NCBI GenBank assembly: GCA_013375455.1
Contig: JABXJT010000007.1
Location: forward strand, 1 to 64,000
Direction: 5' to 3'
Source of the DNA: Candidatus Helarchaeota archaeon
Lineage (GTDB): Archaea; Asgardarchaeota; Lokiarchaeia; Helarchaeales; HEL-GB-A
DNA length: 64,000 nt
Of the stretch, positions 44,727 through 53,960 are shown in pieces. A model generated the notes under the pieces. The model had not been told where the DNA came from. It made no database searches and was given only the letters and a program-made list of their open reading frames with translations. The position numbers and the translations under genes are program-made. Every line of letters begins with the position of its first letter. The first letter of the stretch is position 1.

Positions 44727-46040
44727 ATGGCAAATTTAAAAGAATGTGTAGTTATTGATGCCGTTCGGACGCCGGTAGGAAAGTCGGGACGCAAACAAAT
44801 GCGAAAATTGGGTGGTGCCTTCCGGGAATGCTCGGCCCAGGACCTTTTAGTTACCGTCCTGCAAGAGGTAGTTAATAGGACGAAAGATAGATGTAAGGAT
44901 TTTGATCCAGCAGAAATCGAGGATTGCCATGTAGGATGTCTCTCACAAATCGGTGAACAAGGGGGCAACATTGGCAGATTAGCGGTGCTCATGGCGGGTT
45001 TGCCAATACAAGTTGCTGGAGCGACCGTGGATAGATATTGTAACGCAGGACTTCAAGCGATCAACACTGTATGCAATGCAATTAAGGTGGGTGATGGCGA
45101 TATGATGATCGCGGCAGGTGTGGAATCAATGACCCATTATAGAATGGGGGTTACGATAGAAATTTGCGCGGGTGTTAAGAATTATCCCGGCCCTATCTTC
45201 TCTCCGAAGTTCATTCCACTCGCTTCGGAACTCGTTCCCCAAGGAGAGAGCGCCGAAATGATTTGTGACCGCTATGGGTTTACCCGAGAGGAGATGGATA
45301 AATTTAGTGTGTGGAGTCATCAAAAGGCAACTACGGCAATGCGTAATGAAGATGAGTATTTCAAGCGTGTGGTGCCTGTTACTTATTTAAAGAAGCATAC
45401 CGACGAAAATATGGAACCAATAATAGACGAAGCTACTGGAAAACAGAAAGTAAACGAAGTCACGGTGGCCGTAGATCAGGCAGTCCGTTCCCAATATTTG
45501 GATGAGCCAGAAAAGGCCTGGGAGAAAATATGCAGTCTGAAACCGGTGTTTCGGTCAAAAAGAAAAGGTGGTCGTGTAACAGCAGGCAATGCTTCGCAAA
45601 TAGTCGATGGCGCTGCGGCTACGCTACTGATGTCTCAAGAAAAAGCGGATGAACTCGGACTTAAGCCGATGGCACGCATCCTTTCGACAGCTGTCGCAGG
45701 TGACGAGCCCAAAATCATGTTGTTAGCTCCAATTCCGGCAATGCGAAAAACGTTAAAACGCGCGGGCATAACGATCGACGATGTTGATTGCATTGAACCG
45801 AACGAAGCTTTCGCATCGCCCTGTCTTGCCTTCGCTAAAGATTTTGGCTATGATTTCGATGATCCGCGGCAAAATCCGACAGGTGGCGCGATTGCAATAG
45901 GGCACCCCATTGGAGCATCCGGCGTGATTTACTTCACGGAAATGGTCCATTACTTGAAAAATAATAACAAGCAATACGGCGCCCAACTGATGTGTGGTGG
46001 CGGCGGGGTCGGCATTTCTACAGTAGTCGAACGACTTTAA
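44727..46040 (+). CDS. Acetyl-CoA acetyltransferase (thiolase)
   Basis: About 437 residues from the ATG at 44727 (a TTG at 44718 is in frame). The acyl-carrying Cys is in D-R-Y-C-N-A-G-L-Q-A, the catalytic His in I-G-H-P-I-G-A-S-G and the second Cys in M-C-G-G-G-G-V-G-I. It condenses or cleaves acetoacetyl-CoA. An insertion of about 25 residues (near 240) is longer than in typical bacterial forms. With the acyl-CoA dehydrogenase and decarboxylase-like genes in the window, beta-oxidation or ketone formation is possible. Confidence 0.94.
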   Translation: MANLKECVVIDAVRTPVGKSGRKQMRKLGGAFRECSAQDLLVTVLQEVVNRTKDRCKDFDPAEIEDCHVGCLSQIGEQGGNIGRLAVLMAGLPIQVAGATVDRYCNAGLQAINTVCNAIKVGDGDMMIAAGVESMTHYRMGVTIEICAGVKNYPGPIFSPKFIPLASELVPQGESAEMICDRYGFTREEMDKFSVWSHQKATTAMRNEDEYFKRVVPVTYLKKHTDENMEPIIDEATGKQKVNEVTVAVDQAVRSQYLDEPEKAWEKICSLKPVFRSKRKGGRVTAGNASQIVDGAAATLLMSQEKADELGLKPMARILSTAVAGDEPKIMLLAPIPAMRKTLKRAGITIDDVDCIEPNEAFASPCLAFAKDFGYDFDDPRQNPTGGAIAIGHPIGASGVIYFTEMVHYLKNNNKQYGAQLMCGGGGVGISTVVERL

Positions 46041-46068
46041 TTACAAATATTCACTTCTTTTTTTTTAA

Positions 46069-46575
46069 TTAACTGTATTGTATTAATTTCGATTCCCATT
46101 TGGTCTCATCATCAGGAATGTTATATTTCTTCTTCAGCTTCTCATGGTATTTTTGATATTTTTTCCAGAGTTTCTTCAATCGCTCGTTTAGTTCGATTAA
46201 TAGTTTGGCTTGAATGTGGCTGAGGAACTTGTTGTTTTCTTCATATAAGTTGATGAGGAATTTCTGGCGGGTCGTGCAGCCTTGATTACATAATTTATTA
46301 GGTGCATCCTTGAGTTCTTTCTTTCGGTACTCCAAGGAATCCAGTTCATCCAGTAAAACTGAAATCTTATTATAAATTGGGTCCCTATAAAGCCCGTAAG
46401 GACTCCTCCTAATCAATTTGCTGAGATAGAATTCACTATCCCGCACAATTTTTAGGACTAAATAGACCAATGCAACGACTATTGTAATCGTAAGGAAAGA
46501 TTCATTTAGCATGGGATTACACAAGATTCCATCATATTTAAAGGTTTCAGGCTGATATGGGAGCGTAGCTATCAT
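46069..46575 (-). CDS. Single-TM coiled-coil protein, unknown
   Basis: A 168-residue protein. A short N-terminal segment with one Cys precedes a membrane helix (about 28-46, ITIVVALVYLVLKIV). A cytoplasmic, Lys/Glu-rich coiled coil follows, interrupted by C-N-Q-G-C. A TATA-like TTTATAAA lies about 30 bases upstream of the start (46604-46611). It may be a membrane-anchored scaffold. Not recognised. Confidence 0.65.
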   Translation of the reverse strand: MIATLPYQPETFKYDGILCNPMLNESFLTITIVVALVYLVLKIVRDSEFYLSKLIRRSPYGLYRDPIYNKISVLLDELDSLEYRKKELKDAPNKLCNQGCTTRQKFLINLYEENNKFLSHIQAKLLIELNERLKKLWKKYQKYHEKLKKKYNIPDDETKWESKLIQYS

Positions 46576-46730
46576 TTAAATCCACTACTAGCTAAGCTTG
46601 CTAGTTTATAAATGGAAAGCAGCCTGGGTTAACAAAAATGTTAGAGCAAAACTTCCAACGCAATTAATCAGGCATGATTTTCCAATATAAAATAAGGATA
46701 TATGGTAATTTCTGATAAATCAATTGATCC

Positions 46731-46880
46731 TTATTTCCCTAATAGCTCAAACTTAATATCCACATGCACTGTTGTCTTTAGCTTAGACCTCTTCTGTTTT
46801 TTCAAATCGCTATCTGGCGGTCTTCATGTGGATATCCTCAAATCAAAAAATTCAGGATTTATCTTGAGAAAGAAGCGATC
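46731..46880 (-). pseudogene. Relic of a protein gene, stop-interrupted
   Basis: One frame reads as coherent protein on both sides of an in-frame TGA (46824-46826). It reads R-F-F-L-K-I-N-P-E-F-F-D-L-R-I-S-T before it and P-P-D-S-D-L-K-K, then L-K-T-T-V-H-V-D-I-K-F-E-L-L-G-K, after it. There is no start codon. It looks like the decayed C-terminus of a lost gene. The plus-strand 66-codon frame here is probably its antisense shadow. Confidence 0.4.
46756..46835. repeat. 11-bp inverted repeat with 58-base spacer
   Basis: ATATCCACATG (46756-46766) and CATGTGGATAT (46825-46835) are perfect inverse copies. It overlaps the relic, so it may be chance or a remnant of a mobile element or operator. Confidence 0.4.
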
Positions 46881-47062
46881 TTATTTAAAGCAATCGGATT
46901 AAAAACATGTAGCTCTGTATAATCTAATCAGGTTATGATCAGATTCTTCTTGATGAATAGAATCAACATCTCCTCCAATGAATGAAAAGTAGCTCAAAGA
47001 ATCTGCATGGAATTTCTTTAACTAAACAAAATACTCAATAAGAATTTGTACTAACAAAAATT

Positions 47063-48130
47063 TTAATTCTTAACTAATGCAAACTTGAAAATGGTCCGGA
47101 GTTCTTCTTCAAAATCCTCGAAAGTATCAACCATCCCATCCCAGTCGGGGAGTTGTGCCTTGTACTTACTGACGAACTTGGATATGGCATGCTTGAGGGG
47201 AGCGCGAAGTTGTGGATTGATTTGATCGACGATGATTATGCCAGCCACGTTATGATCAAAATCGTACTCGAATAAAAACCCTTTATTCTTGTGGACGAGT
47301 TCAGTTGTCGGATGTTCATCATCCAATATTTCTTGAACCATGGTTGTTGCACCCCCAAGCCCTGCCGCTGCAAGGGAAGGGTCAGTTCCCTTAGGATACC
47401 CGAGATTCACGTAAAGAATTTGACTCTCAGAATTCAGGAGAAAAATGGCTTCAATATTAGTGTTTGATAGAAAGAAACTCTCAGGTTCTTTAAGATATGC
47501 CATTGCTACTATCGAGAATCCTATTATCCAAGCTATAAAGTCTAAGTAGAACAGATTCAAAGTCATTGAAATAAAAGTGCCCGCCAGCGCGATAGTAAGC
47601 CCAGAAATGGCAATTATTGTCATTTGTTTCGGGCGACCCGACCCTTTTTCACGCACGAATTGTATTAATCGATAATAAACATACACATAAAATGAGACTA
47701 ACAGGATTCCTGTGAGAATAATAAAATCGTCATTAAAGATTTGATGCCATCTATTCGACCACTCAAATTCCCATGGACTTTCAATTGCCATATATCCCAT
47801 AATAAAACAGCTATAGATGAGGAAAACAGTTGATATAGAAGAATTGAACCTCCCTTTCATCCCCTCAAAAAACAGAACAAACAAAGGAAAGAACATTATC
47901 AACGGATACGCAGTTATTTCAAATAATAAGAATATTAATTCAGATTCTGAGTAAGGTAACCATAAAACGGGCATATAAATTAACATATTTATGAATAATA
48001 TTATGAAGAATGTTGTAATAAAAATGATGGGGGTGTATCTTGTATTCCTGTAGAGTCTTATCAAAAGCGCTATTATGATTATCAATACAACAATCAAAAT
48101 CCCGCTAACAACAATAGAGATTACATCCAT
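47063..48130 (-). CDS. 7-TM membrane protein with C-terminal longin-like domain (copy B)
   Basis: A 355-residue paralogue of the protein at 13235. Seven helices fill residues 1-215 and share F-V-L-F-F-E-G-x-K-G, W-H-Q-I-F-N and the Y-R-L-x-Q-F-V-R-E-K-x-S-G-R loop with copy A. From about 222, Y-L-K-E-P-E-S-F-F leads into a soluble domain with AIFLLN and YVNLGY strands, an L-A-A-A-G-L-G-G-A-T-T-M-V-Q-E helix, the AGIIIVDQ strand, and an R-A-P-L-K-H-A-I-S-K-F helix. It ends with L-R-T-I-F-K-F-A-L. Both membrane and soluble parts are conserved, so the fusion is old and selected. A membrane-anchored GTPase effector or sensor is inferred. Confidence 0.75.
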   Translation of the reverse strand: MDVISIVVSGILIVVLIIIIALLIRLYRNTRYTPIIFITTFFIILFINMLIYMPVLWLPYSESELIFLLFEITAYPLIMFFPLFVLFFEGMKGRFNSSISTVFLIYSCFIMGYMAIESPWEFEWSNRWHQIFNDDFIILTGILLVSFYVYVYYRLIQFVREKGSGRPKQMTIIAISGLTIALAGTFISMTLNLFYLDFIAWIIGFSIVAMAYLKEPESFFLSNTNIEAIFLLNSESQILYVNLGYPKGTDPSLAAAGLGGATTMVQEILDDEHPTTELVHKNKGFLFEYDFDHNVAGIIIVDQINPQLRAPLKHAISKFVSKYKAQLPDWDGMVDTFEDFEEELRTIFKFALVKN

Positions 48131-48288
48131 CGCGTTATTCCCTTTTCGAATTTTAAAAAGAAATTAATCTTTTCTAACTTGGAATTAGTACTTAAATTTT
48201 ACTTGTTATTAATAAATAATTCAAATGCTAGGGGCTGGAATCATTTAACAATAGATTCCTTTGTTTGTATTTAGCAGTAGAAAATAAG

Positions 48289-49113
48289 TTAAACGATTCG
48301 ATCGCCTGCTCTAGGCGGCATTAAGCAATATATTTCTTCAATAGCGATAATATTTAGCTTGGATTCCTGATATGCTTGCGTACCCTGATACTTTCCTTTA
48401 ATCTGATACATTAGAAGTTCTTCAATATTCATGGCGAACGCTGTGACGAACATCCCTTCTTTCAAGTGGGAGAGATCTTCTTGAAATTCAGCGGCTGTAA
48501 ATACCAATTGGTTCGTAGGGGTTGGCAGAAGATGCATTGTAGGGACGATTAAAGGATAGCCATCTTCATCAATAAATGCAATATATTTAAGGTTTGATGG
48601 GGCGCGGAAAATTTTTTCAACTAATAAGGGTAAAATTTTAGGTTTTACAGTTTTATCTTGCCCTTCCTTAATATATCCTTTTATGAGACGAATAAGAGGG
48701 CGTTGTACTTTAATTTTCCGCTTTGGAATCACTTGTTTTATGTCTATATATCCTACTCTGGTTATACCAAAATAGGCATTGTTTTTAAACAAGCTTTTTT
48801 CGTTATAGTACTCGTATTCTGGTCCTTCATAAGACCAATGGGTGAAATCACCTTTTACAACCCAATAATCATTCCCAAGTGACATAAAAGCTGCCGTACA
48901 TTTGGGATTTCGTTCCACATTTTTCTTCGTCTTACCTTTAAGGAATTCCGCGAACATTAAGGTATCATTATCCTTTGCCTCTAATGAAATGATGAGTACG
49001 AGGTTGGGGTGCTGGTTTTCGTCCAGCGTGGCCAGAAGCTTGATCATCAATTCTGGCTTAAACTCGGGGATGTCCTCATCGGCTAGCCGATCTGTGACTT
49101 GAATAGTGCTCAT
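48289..49113 (-). CDS. PPOX-fold FMN-binding protein coupled to glycyl radical enzyme
   Basis: A 274-residue protein of the pyridoxamine-phosphate-oxidase-like split-barrel family: N-L-V-L-I-I-S-L-E, T-L-M-F-A-E-F and C-T-A-A-F-M-S-L strands, and a D-Y-W-V-V-K-G-D-F strand. A second, similar half follows (about 150-260, with the I-A-F-I-D-E-D-G-Y-P-L segment), so it may be a tandem split barrel. It starts only eight bases after the glycyl radical enzyme stop, behind an AGGTGA Shine-Dalgarno. It may reduce or hold a cofactor for that enzyme. Such a partner is unusual, as an activase gene usually sits there. Confidence 0.8.
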   Translation of the reverse strand: MSTIQVTDRLADEDIPEFKPELMIKLLATLDENQHPNLVLIISLEAKDNDTLMFAEFLKGKTKKNVERNPKCTAAFMSLGNDYWVVKGDFTHWSYEGPEYEYYNEKSLFKNNAYFGITRVGYIDIKQVIPKRKIKVQRPLIRLIKGYIKEGQDKTVKPKILPLLVEKIFRAPSNLKYIAFIDEDGYPLIVPTMHLLPTPTNQLVFTAAEFQEDLSHLKEGMFVTAFAMNIEELLMYQIKGKYQGTQAYQESKLNIIAIEEIYCLMPPRAGDRIV

Positions 49114-49121
49114 AATATCAC

Positions 49122-51518
49122 CTATATTTTATGGGAAATGCGATCAATGATTTCGTTCTGGAGGAGTTTACCAACGGCCGCGAAATAGGCGTTGTAGCCC
49201 GTGACGCGGACTAAGAGGCCACTATATTGTTGGGGATGTTTTTGAGCATCTCGTAACGTGTCGGCATCGATACAGTTGATTTGCAAGCACGTGCCACCGA
49301 CTTCATCATAGGTCCTCAATAATGCTTTAAATTTCGCAAGATGCTCTTCATCTCGTAATAGTGCGGGGTTGAATGATATCGTATGACTGGCACCATTCGG
49401 AACGGTTTCGAGCCCAACTTTACCCACTGATTTGATGTTGCTTGTTGGACCGTTGGTGTCCGCACCCGTGCAGGGACAAATTCCATTGGAGAGGTAAGTC
49501 CCCTGTTTTCGGCCATCGGGAGTCGCAGCTTGTAATGCTCCATAAGAAACCCAATAGTTCCAGCTCAAATAACCTGCTCTATAGCGTTTATGTGTTGGGG
49601 TCTCGTATTTGAAAACCTCACGTGTCCAAAAGTCATTGACATCATGTGCCAACGAATCTGCATAATCGTCATCATTTCCATACTTAGGGGGTTTGTTCAC
49701 CAGCATTTGCCGGAGTTTTTCCTTCCCCTCATAATTCACCTTGATGGCTTCAATGAGTTCCTCGAATGAAACTTTCTTGTCTTCGTATATTAATTTTTTA
49801 ACGGCGAGTAACGAATCGATGGCGGTAGCAAAGGCAACAGCCTCTACCGTGATAAAATTATAAAGGGCACCGCCCTGCGTGATATCAAGCCCTTTTTCGG
49901 CACAGCCATCCACGAGTACCGAGAGATAAGGCGTCGGTTCATAATCGGCTCGAAGAATGTCACCAAAGTTATAAAGTTCTATTATTTTCTGAATCAAAAA
50001 CCGTAGTTGCTTTTTATAAGCATCATAAAATTGTTCCCAAGATTTAAATTCGAGAGGTTCTCCTGTTTCTGGACCGTATTGCCGTTGAGTTTGCATATCT
50101 TTCCCATTGAATAAGACAAATTCCACCGCTTTCGAGATGTTCAGATTCACGTCAACCGTCCCAGATCGATCACAGCCCTGTAGAGTATTTTCCAAGCAAC
50201 CCACAGGCGCATAATTCCAGAGTTGATCCTCAGGGAGACCGGCAAATCGTAAGGCTTCAATAGATTTCTCATCAAAGTTCAAGAGAAACGGGGAACCCTG
50301 GGCTTTTGCCACCATTTTGACGATTCGGTTTAACAATTTATCAGGACTATTCTTGTGTAGACGGACATTTGGTTTCGGTTCCAACATATTCATATCTTCA
50401 ATGACATCGAGCATCAAATAGGTAAGGTCATTTGTCATATCCTCGCCCTTAGGCCCCATCCCAGATAAGGTAATGAGCTGTCCAAATGCAGAAGTGATTC
50501 CTTGATTGTTACCTACCCGGTATTGGTAATCATAGACGTAATTACATTTTACCCAAAAACATTCAAGTAGTTCTTTCGCCTCGTCCCTTGTCATTCGTTT
50601 TTCTTCCACATCCATTTGATAGAAAGGAAATAAATATTGATCGATTCGCCCAAAGGACAACCCAGGACCAGGATAGGACTCATCAGCCATTACAAGGATG
50701 TGCGTGATCCACAAGCTCTGGAGGGCTTCCCAGAAAGTTTCCGCGGGTTCCCACGGAATTTTAGCACAGATCTGTGCAAGCTTTAATAATTCTTCTTTAC
50801 GTTTGTTATTTTGTTCTTTTTCGGCAAGGGCTCTCGCTTTTTCCGAATATCGCTGTGCGAATTTTCGAGCAGTATCACAACAAATGATCATCGCTTTTAA
50901 TTGGTTATTCTTTTGGCTATTTTCGGGTTTTGTTTTCGCCAACTCTTCCTCTAATTCTTTTTTCACGGATTTAAACCCATTTTGCAGGATTTTAGGATAA
51001 TTTGGAATGAGGTGCCCCGGGGTGGGCGAACAATTACCCACGGCGAGGTCATTAATTTCATATAACTGTCGAATGAATTTAGTTTCCCGCTTCTTGTGAT
51101 CCTCACGTTCCTCTTTTGTCAGACATTTTGAGAGAGCCGTATTGAATTGGCCACCAATAATTAATTCACCCTTTAAAATATCAACCAGAATTTCTTCAGT
51201 CATAATTTTATCAAAAAAGGTAGCTTTCCGAATGACGAGCGGTAAATCCCAAAACCCCTTAGGCAACTTAACCTTTTTTGCCGTTGCAAGAAGGCTATTT
51301 TCAAAACATTTCGCGAACATGTAAATCTCTGGTGCTACCCCAAATTTTCTCACGTCCCATACTTGATCCCATTCCGTCCCCGTCGTAAATCCTGCAACTT
51401 CATTCCGAAATTCTCGCTCATCAATATTAAAATACTGATCCCGCAGCTTCTTCACGCGCGACGAGAGATTCTGCGGACTCCAAATCTTAATTTTCGGCTC
51501 ACACGTCTTCGACACCAT
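49122..51518 (-). CDS. Glycyl radical enzyme (PFL/diol-dehydratase-like)
   Basis: A 798-residue glycyl radical enzyme. The thiyl Cys is C441 in A-P-V-G-C-L-E, the GC(V/I/L)E form shared with dehydratase- and lyase-type members rather than the double Cys of pyruvate formate-lyase. The radical site is G774 in R-V-T-G-Y-N-A-Y-F near the C-terminus. The substrate may be a diol, hydroxyproline, choline-like or related compound. It needs an activating radical SAM enzyme; none is adjacent. The downstream gene is the PPOX-fold protein. Oxygen-sensitive, so it implies an anaerobic life. Confidence 0.9.
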   Translation of the reverse strand: MVSKTCEPKIKIWSPQNLSSRVKKLRDQYFNIDEREFRNEVAGFTTGTEWDQVWDVRKFGVAPEIYMFAKCFENSLLATAKKVKLPKGFWDLPLVIRKATFFDKIMTEEILVDILKGELIIGGQFNTALSKCLTKEEREDHKKRETKFIRQLYEINDLAVGNCSPTPGHLIPNYPKILQNGFKSVKKELEEELAKTKPENSQKNNQLKAMIICCDTARKFAQRYSEKARALAEKEQNNKRKEELLKLAQICAKIPWEPAETFWEALQSLWITHILVMADESYPGPGLSFGRIDQYLFPFYQMDVEEKRMTRDEAKELLECFWVKCNYVYDYQYRVGNNQGITSAFGQLITLSGMGPKGEDMTNDLTYLMLDVIEDMNMLEPKPNVRLHKNSPDKLLNRIVKMVAKAQGSPFLLNFDEKSIEALRFAGLPEDQLWNYAPVGCLENTLQGCDRSGTVDVNLNISKAVEFVLFNGKDMQTQRQYGPETGEPLEFKSWEQFYDAYKKQLRFLIQKIIELYNFGDILRADYEPTPYLSVLVDGCAEKGLDITQGGALYNFITVEAVAFATAIDSLLAVKKLIYEDKKVSFEELIEAIKVNYEGKEKLRQMLVNKPPKYGNDDDYADSLAHDVNDFWTREVFKYETPTHKRYRAGYLSWNYWVSYGALQAATPDGRKQGTYLSNGICPCTGADTNGPTSNIKSVGKVGLETVPNGASHTISFNPALLRDEEHLAKFKALLRTYDEVGGTCLQINCIDADTLRDAQKHPQQYSGLLVRVTGYNAYFAAVGKLLQNEIIDRISHKI

Positions 51519-51636
51519 ACCATCGCCTCATTACGATCGTTCCTACCCAAGGAACTTTATAAAGAATTAGGAAAAATACGCTTATAGTTTTAATTATCAG
51601 CCCATTGATTATAAATTAAAATTCAAAAAGTTAGAA

Positions 51637-53700
51637 TTAATATTTTTTATAGATAGGTAAGATTAACTTGGATGGATGTTGGGAATCGTGGATAACTTTC
51701 TGGTGAGCGATTGTGAATCCTTTTTCATTTTGTTCTCCCCCGAGATTAGAATTGACGGTGAAACAGGGGAAATTACTTGAAGTGATCTCTATGCGAAGGC
51801 GATGCCCTTTCGGGATATAAATACCCGTGGCACCTAAGAGAATTTCGTATTTAACGACTTCATTTGGGGTAATTAAGGAAGGATTATCTATACCATCTCG
51901 GAAGCGAGTTCGTACGCCTGAATCGAGGATGTTCAACGCTTTTCTGTCATTATAGACTTCAACTAACTTGACCATGAAATCTGTATCCTTTGTAGAAGAA
52001 GCTGCATAGAGGATAAATTTTGGCTCCCCGATTATTTCAATTCCCTGTTGTAATTTTTCAGAAGTATAAACTAGCATATCCTTTCTTTCTTCATTCTTCA
52101 CTTGATTGACTCGACCACTTAGAAGGTAGACAAATCGTCCGCCTCGCGTTAAGACGGGGTTCATCGGGTTGAATGTAAATTCATCAGGTGATTCAGTTTG
52201 TGGTTCGTTAGTAGTAAGTATTCCATCTCCAAATCGGGAGTTGGCTTTGCCGTTAGAATGGATGTACCATATCATTTCTGTAGCTTTGGGTGGCCATTTA
52301 CTGAAATTCCGCCATATCCCCCGATTCATAATCCACAATCGTATTGGTGGAATTTTTGATACATCAATTTGCTTTGGGTTATCTTTAAGCCAACATTCAA
52401 ACCAATCCATTGGCATAAAGTTCTGATACATTGCCATCATTTGTTTCATAGGAATACCTTTCGGGGGAAAAGCCAAGCTAATGGCTAAAAAATCTAAACC
52501 TCCATGGGCGCCTGGTGTTATGACAATTTTAATATTTTTCTTAAAAGATTCGGGGGAGTTCTTTTGGATTCGCTTCACGTCCTCTAAGAATTCGGTGCCA
52601 GTTAAGAAATCGTACCAGCTGCCTACCCAGTACATGGGCGTGTCCATCTTTTCCCCAGTAAAGCCAATACCGTATGGCAATACATCAGTGGCGAGTTTAG
52701 CCCGCCTTTCAAGGAGTCCTTTTATCATGAACTTTTTAAGATTGCCGCCTGTATCTTTTTCATTGAATTTTGCATTCAATTCAAGTCTTTCATTGATTAA
52801 ATTTGTCAATTTCTCGACGTCGCGTATTTTTGCTATTTCTGCTATATCAATTAAATACTGTTCGGCATCATCAATTGGGTCATTATATAAGCTTGCCAAA
52901 GGATTATGGTACAAGGCATCACAGATCCCCTCACGATCCAGGATCATTTCACCTATATTGGGACTTTCATTTTGTGAAATCGATAAAAATAGACTGTATA
53001 CAAAGAGTGCAGTCACTAACGGAGTTAGACCACCAGGATGTTTTAAAAAATTTTGTAAACAGCATTGACAGGGGAACAAGCAAGTAAGTAATCCTTTATT
53101 ATCCCAAGCTACACCTAATTGAGTAAGCGCGAGGAATGAAACGCCCCACATCCCAATTTTTCCATTGTACCAAAAACGTTTCGTAATCCATTTGAGAGTT
53201 TCTAGACCATCTGGTCGCACGAAAAAAGTGACCGCCATGGTCCCATATTGATTCGCAGATGCAGTGCCCCTCATATCTTGAAGAACACATACATATCCCT
53301 TTGAGGCAAATAAATAGCCAAGGAGGGCGAGTGCATTTTTCCAATAAGGGAGTCGGACTAACACAGTAGGTGCCTTGCTTCTCTTTTCATAAACATGTTT
53401 GGGAAGGTAAACATCTGTAGGAGATTTCGCCCCATCTTGAAAAGTGATTAAAGTCTCCTTCAACCGGACGACATCATTCTCCGGAGTGCCCATTCCTAAT
53501 AACCGCCCGAGGCCGCCCCCAAAATATTTAAACAGTTTGAGCAACGGGGCTTGATAATAATTCATCATGGGCATGGAACGGCGTATCATTCTATTCAAAA
53601 ATCTTTCTGCCCTTTTCGTTCTCATAAAATCTGGCGGTTTCATGATAAATAGTATGTCAGAACTAGTTAGTGGGTGTTTTATTCTTCTCATAAAAATCAT
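51637..53700 (-). CDS. CocE/NonD family alpha/beta hydrolase
   Basis: A 687-residue X-Pro-dipeptidyl-peptidase/CocE-type hydrolase. After a 70-residue basic lead comes the hydrolase, with an A-P-T-V-L-V-R-L-P-Y-W segment, the nucleophile G-M-W-G-V-S-F, the Asp region P-M-Y-W-V-G-S-W-Y-D and a His in T-P-G-A-H-G-G. A jelly-roll C-terminal domain follows. It cleaves esters or amides with unknown specificity. The first 20 residues may be untranslated: internal ATGs at residues 20 and 26 are possible starts. It is divergent from the GTPase region. Confidence 0.87.
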   Translation of the reverse strand: MIFMRRIKHPLTSSDILFIMKPPDFMRTKRAERFLNRMIRRSMPMMNYYQAPLLKLFKYFGGGLGRLLGMGTPENDVVRLKETLITFQDGAKSPTDVYLPKHVYEKRSKAPTVLVRLPYWKNALALLGYLFASKGYVCVLQDMRGTASANQYGTMAVTFFVRPDGLETLKWITKRFWYNGKIGMWGVSFLALTQLGVAWDNKGLLTCLFPCQCCLQNFLKHPGGLTPLVTALFVYSLFLSISQNESPNIGEMILDREGICDALYHNPLASLYNDPIDDAEQYLIDIAEIAKIRDVEKLTNLINERLELNAKFNEKDTGGNLKKFMIKGLLERRAKLATDVLPYGIGFTGEKMDTPMYWVGSWYDFLTGTEFLEDVKRIQKNSPESFKKNIKIVITPGAHGGLDFLAISLAFPPKGIPMKQMMAMYQNFMPMDWFECWLKDNPKQIDVSKIPPIRLWIMNRGIWRNFSKWPPKATEMIWYIHSNGKANSRFGDGILTTNEPQTESPDEFTFNPMNPVLTRGGRFVYLLSGRVNQVKNEERKDMLVYTSEKLQQGIEIIGEPKFILYAASSTKDTDFMVKLVEVYNDRKALNILDSGVRTRFRDGIDNPSLITPNEVVKYEILLGATGIYIPKGHRLRIEITSSNFPCFTVNSNLGGEQNEKGFTIAHQKVIHDSQHPSKLILPIYKKY

Positions 53701-53803
53701 GCCTCTATGGAATTACAATATATGTGAAACCAATAAAAAAAGTTCTAGAAAAGTAATCAAAGGGGGAAGCATTTGAAATTTGCTCTAATTTAGTTATGAA
53801 TAA

Positions 53804-53869
53804 AAATTTGCAAGCTTGATAAGCAAATCTGCTAGTTCATGCAATCTTGATAAGCAATCTTGCAAATTT
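53804..53869. promoter_or_regulatory. Operator-like array before the small GTPase
   Basis: Perfect 11-bp inverted arms AAATTTGCAAG (53804-53814) and CTTGCAAATTT (53859-53869) enclose two near-identical direct repeats, GCAAGCTTGATAAGCAAATCT and GCAATCTTGATAAGCAATCTT, spaced 31 bases. The array sits in the divergent region between the CocE-type gene and the small GTPase gene. The symmetry suggests a multi-site regulator. Confidence 0.6.
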
Positions 53870-53960
53870 TCTAAAAAAATAACACGTACTTATATTTTAC
53901 CTTCTCCTTAAGATTATTGATTAAGATAACTGATTGTTCAACAGGATTGTGGATAGAAAG

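Larger units (their letters stand above)
46576..47062. other. Intergenic region with a decayed gene relic
   Basis: About 487 bases. It contains a minus-strand relic at 46731-46880 and an 11-bp inverted repeat at 46756-46835. The remainder shows no protein-like frame. Confidence 0.5.

Noticed and set aside
46702..46902. Plus-strand 66-codon frame
   Set aside because: It has no Shine-Dalgarno and no protein-like pattern; the minus strand of the same bases reads better as a relic.
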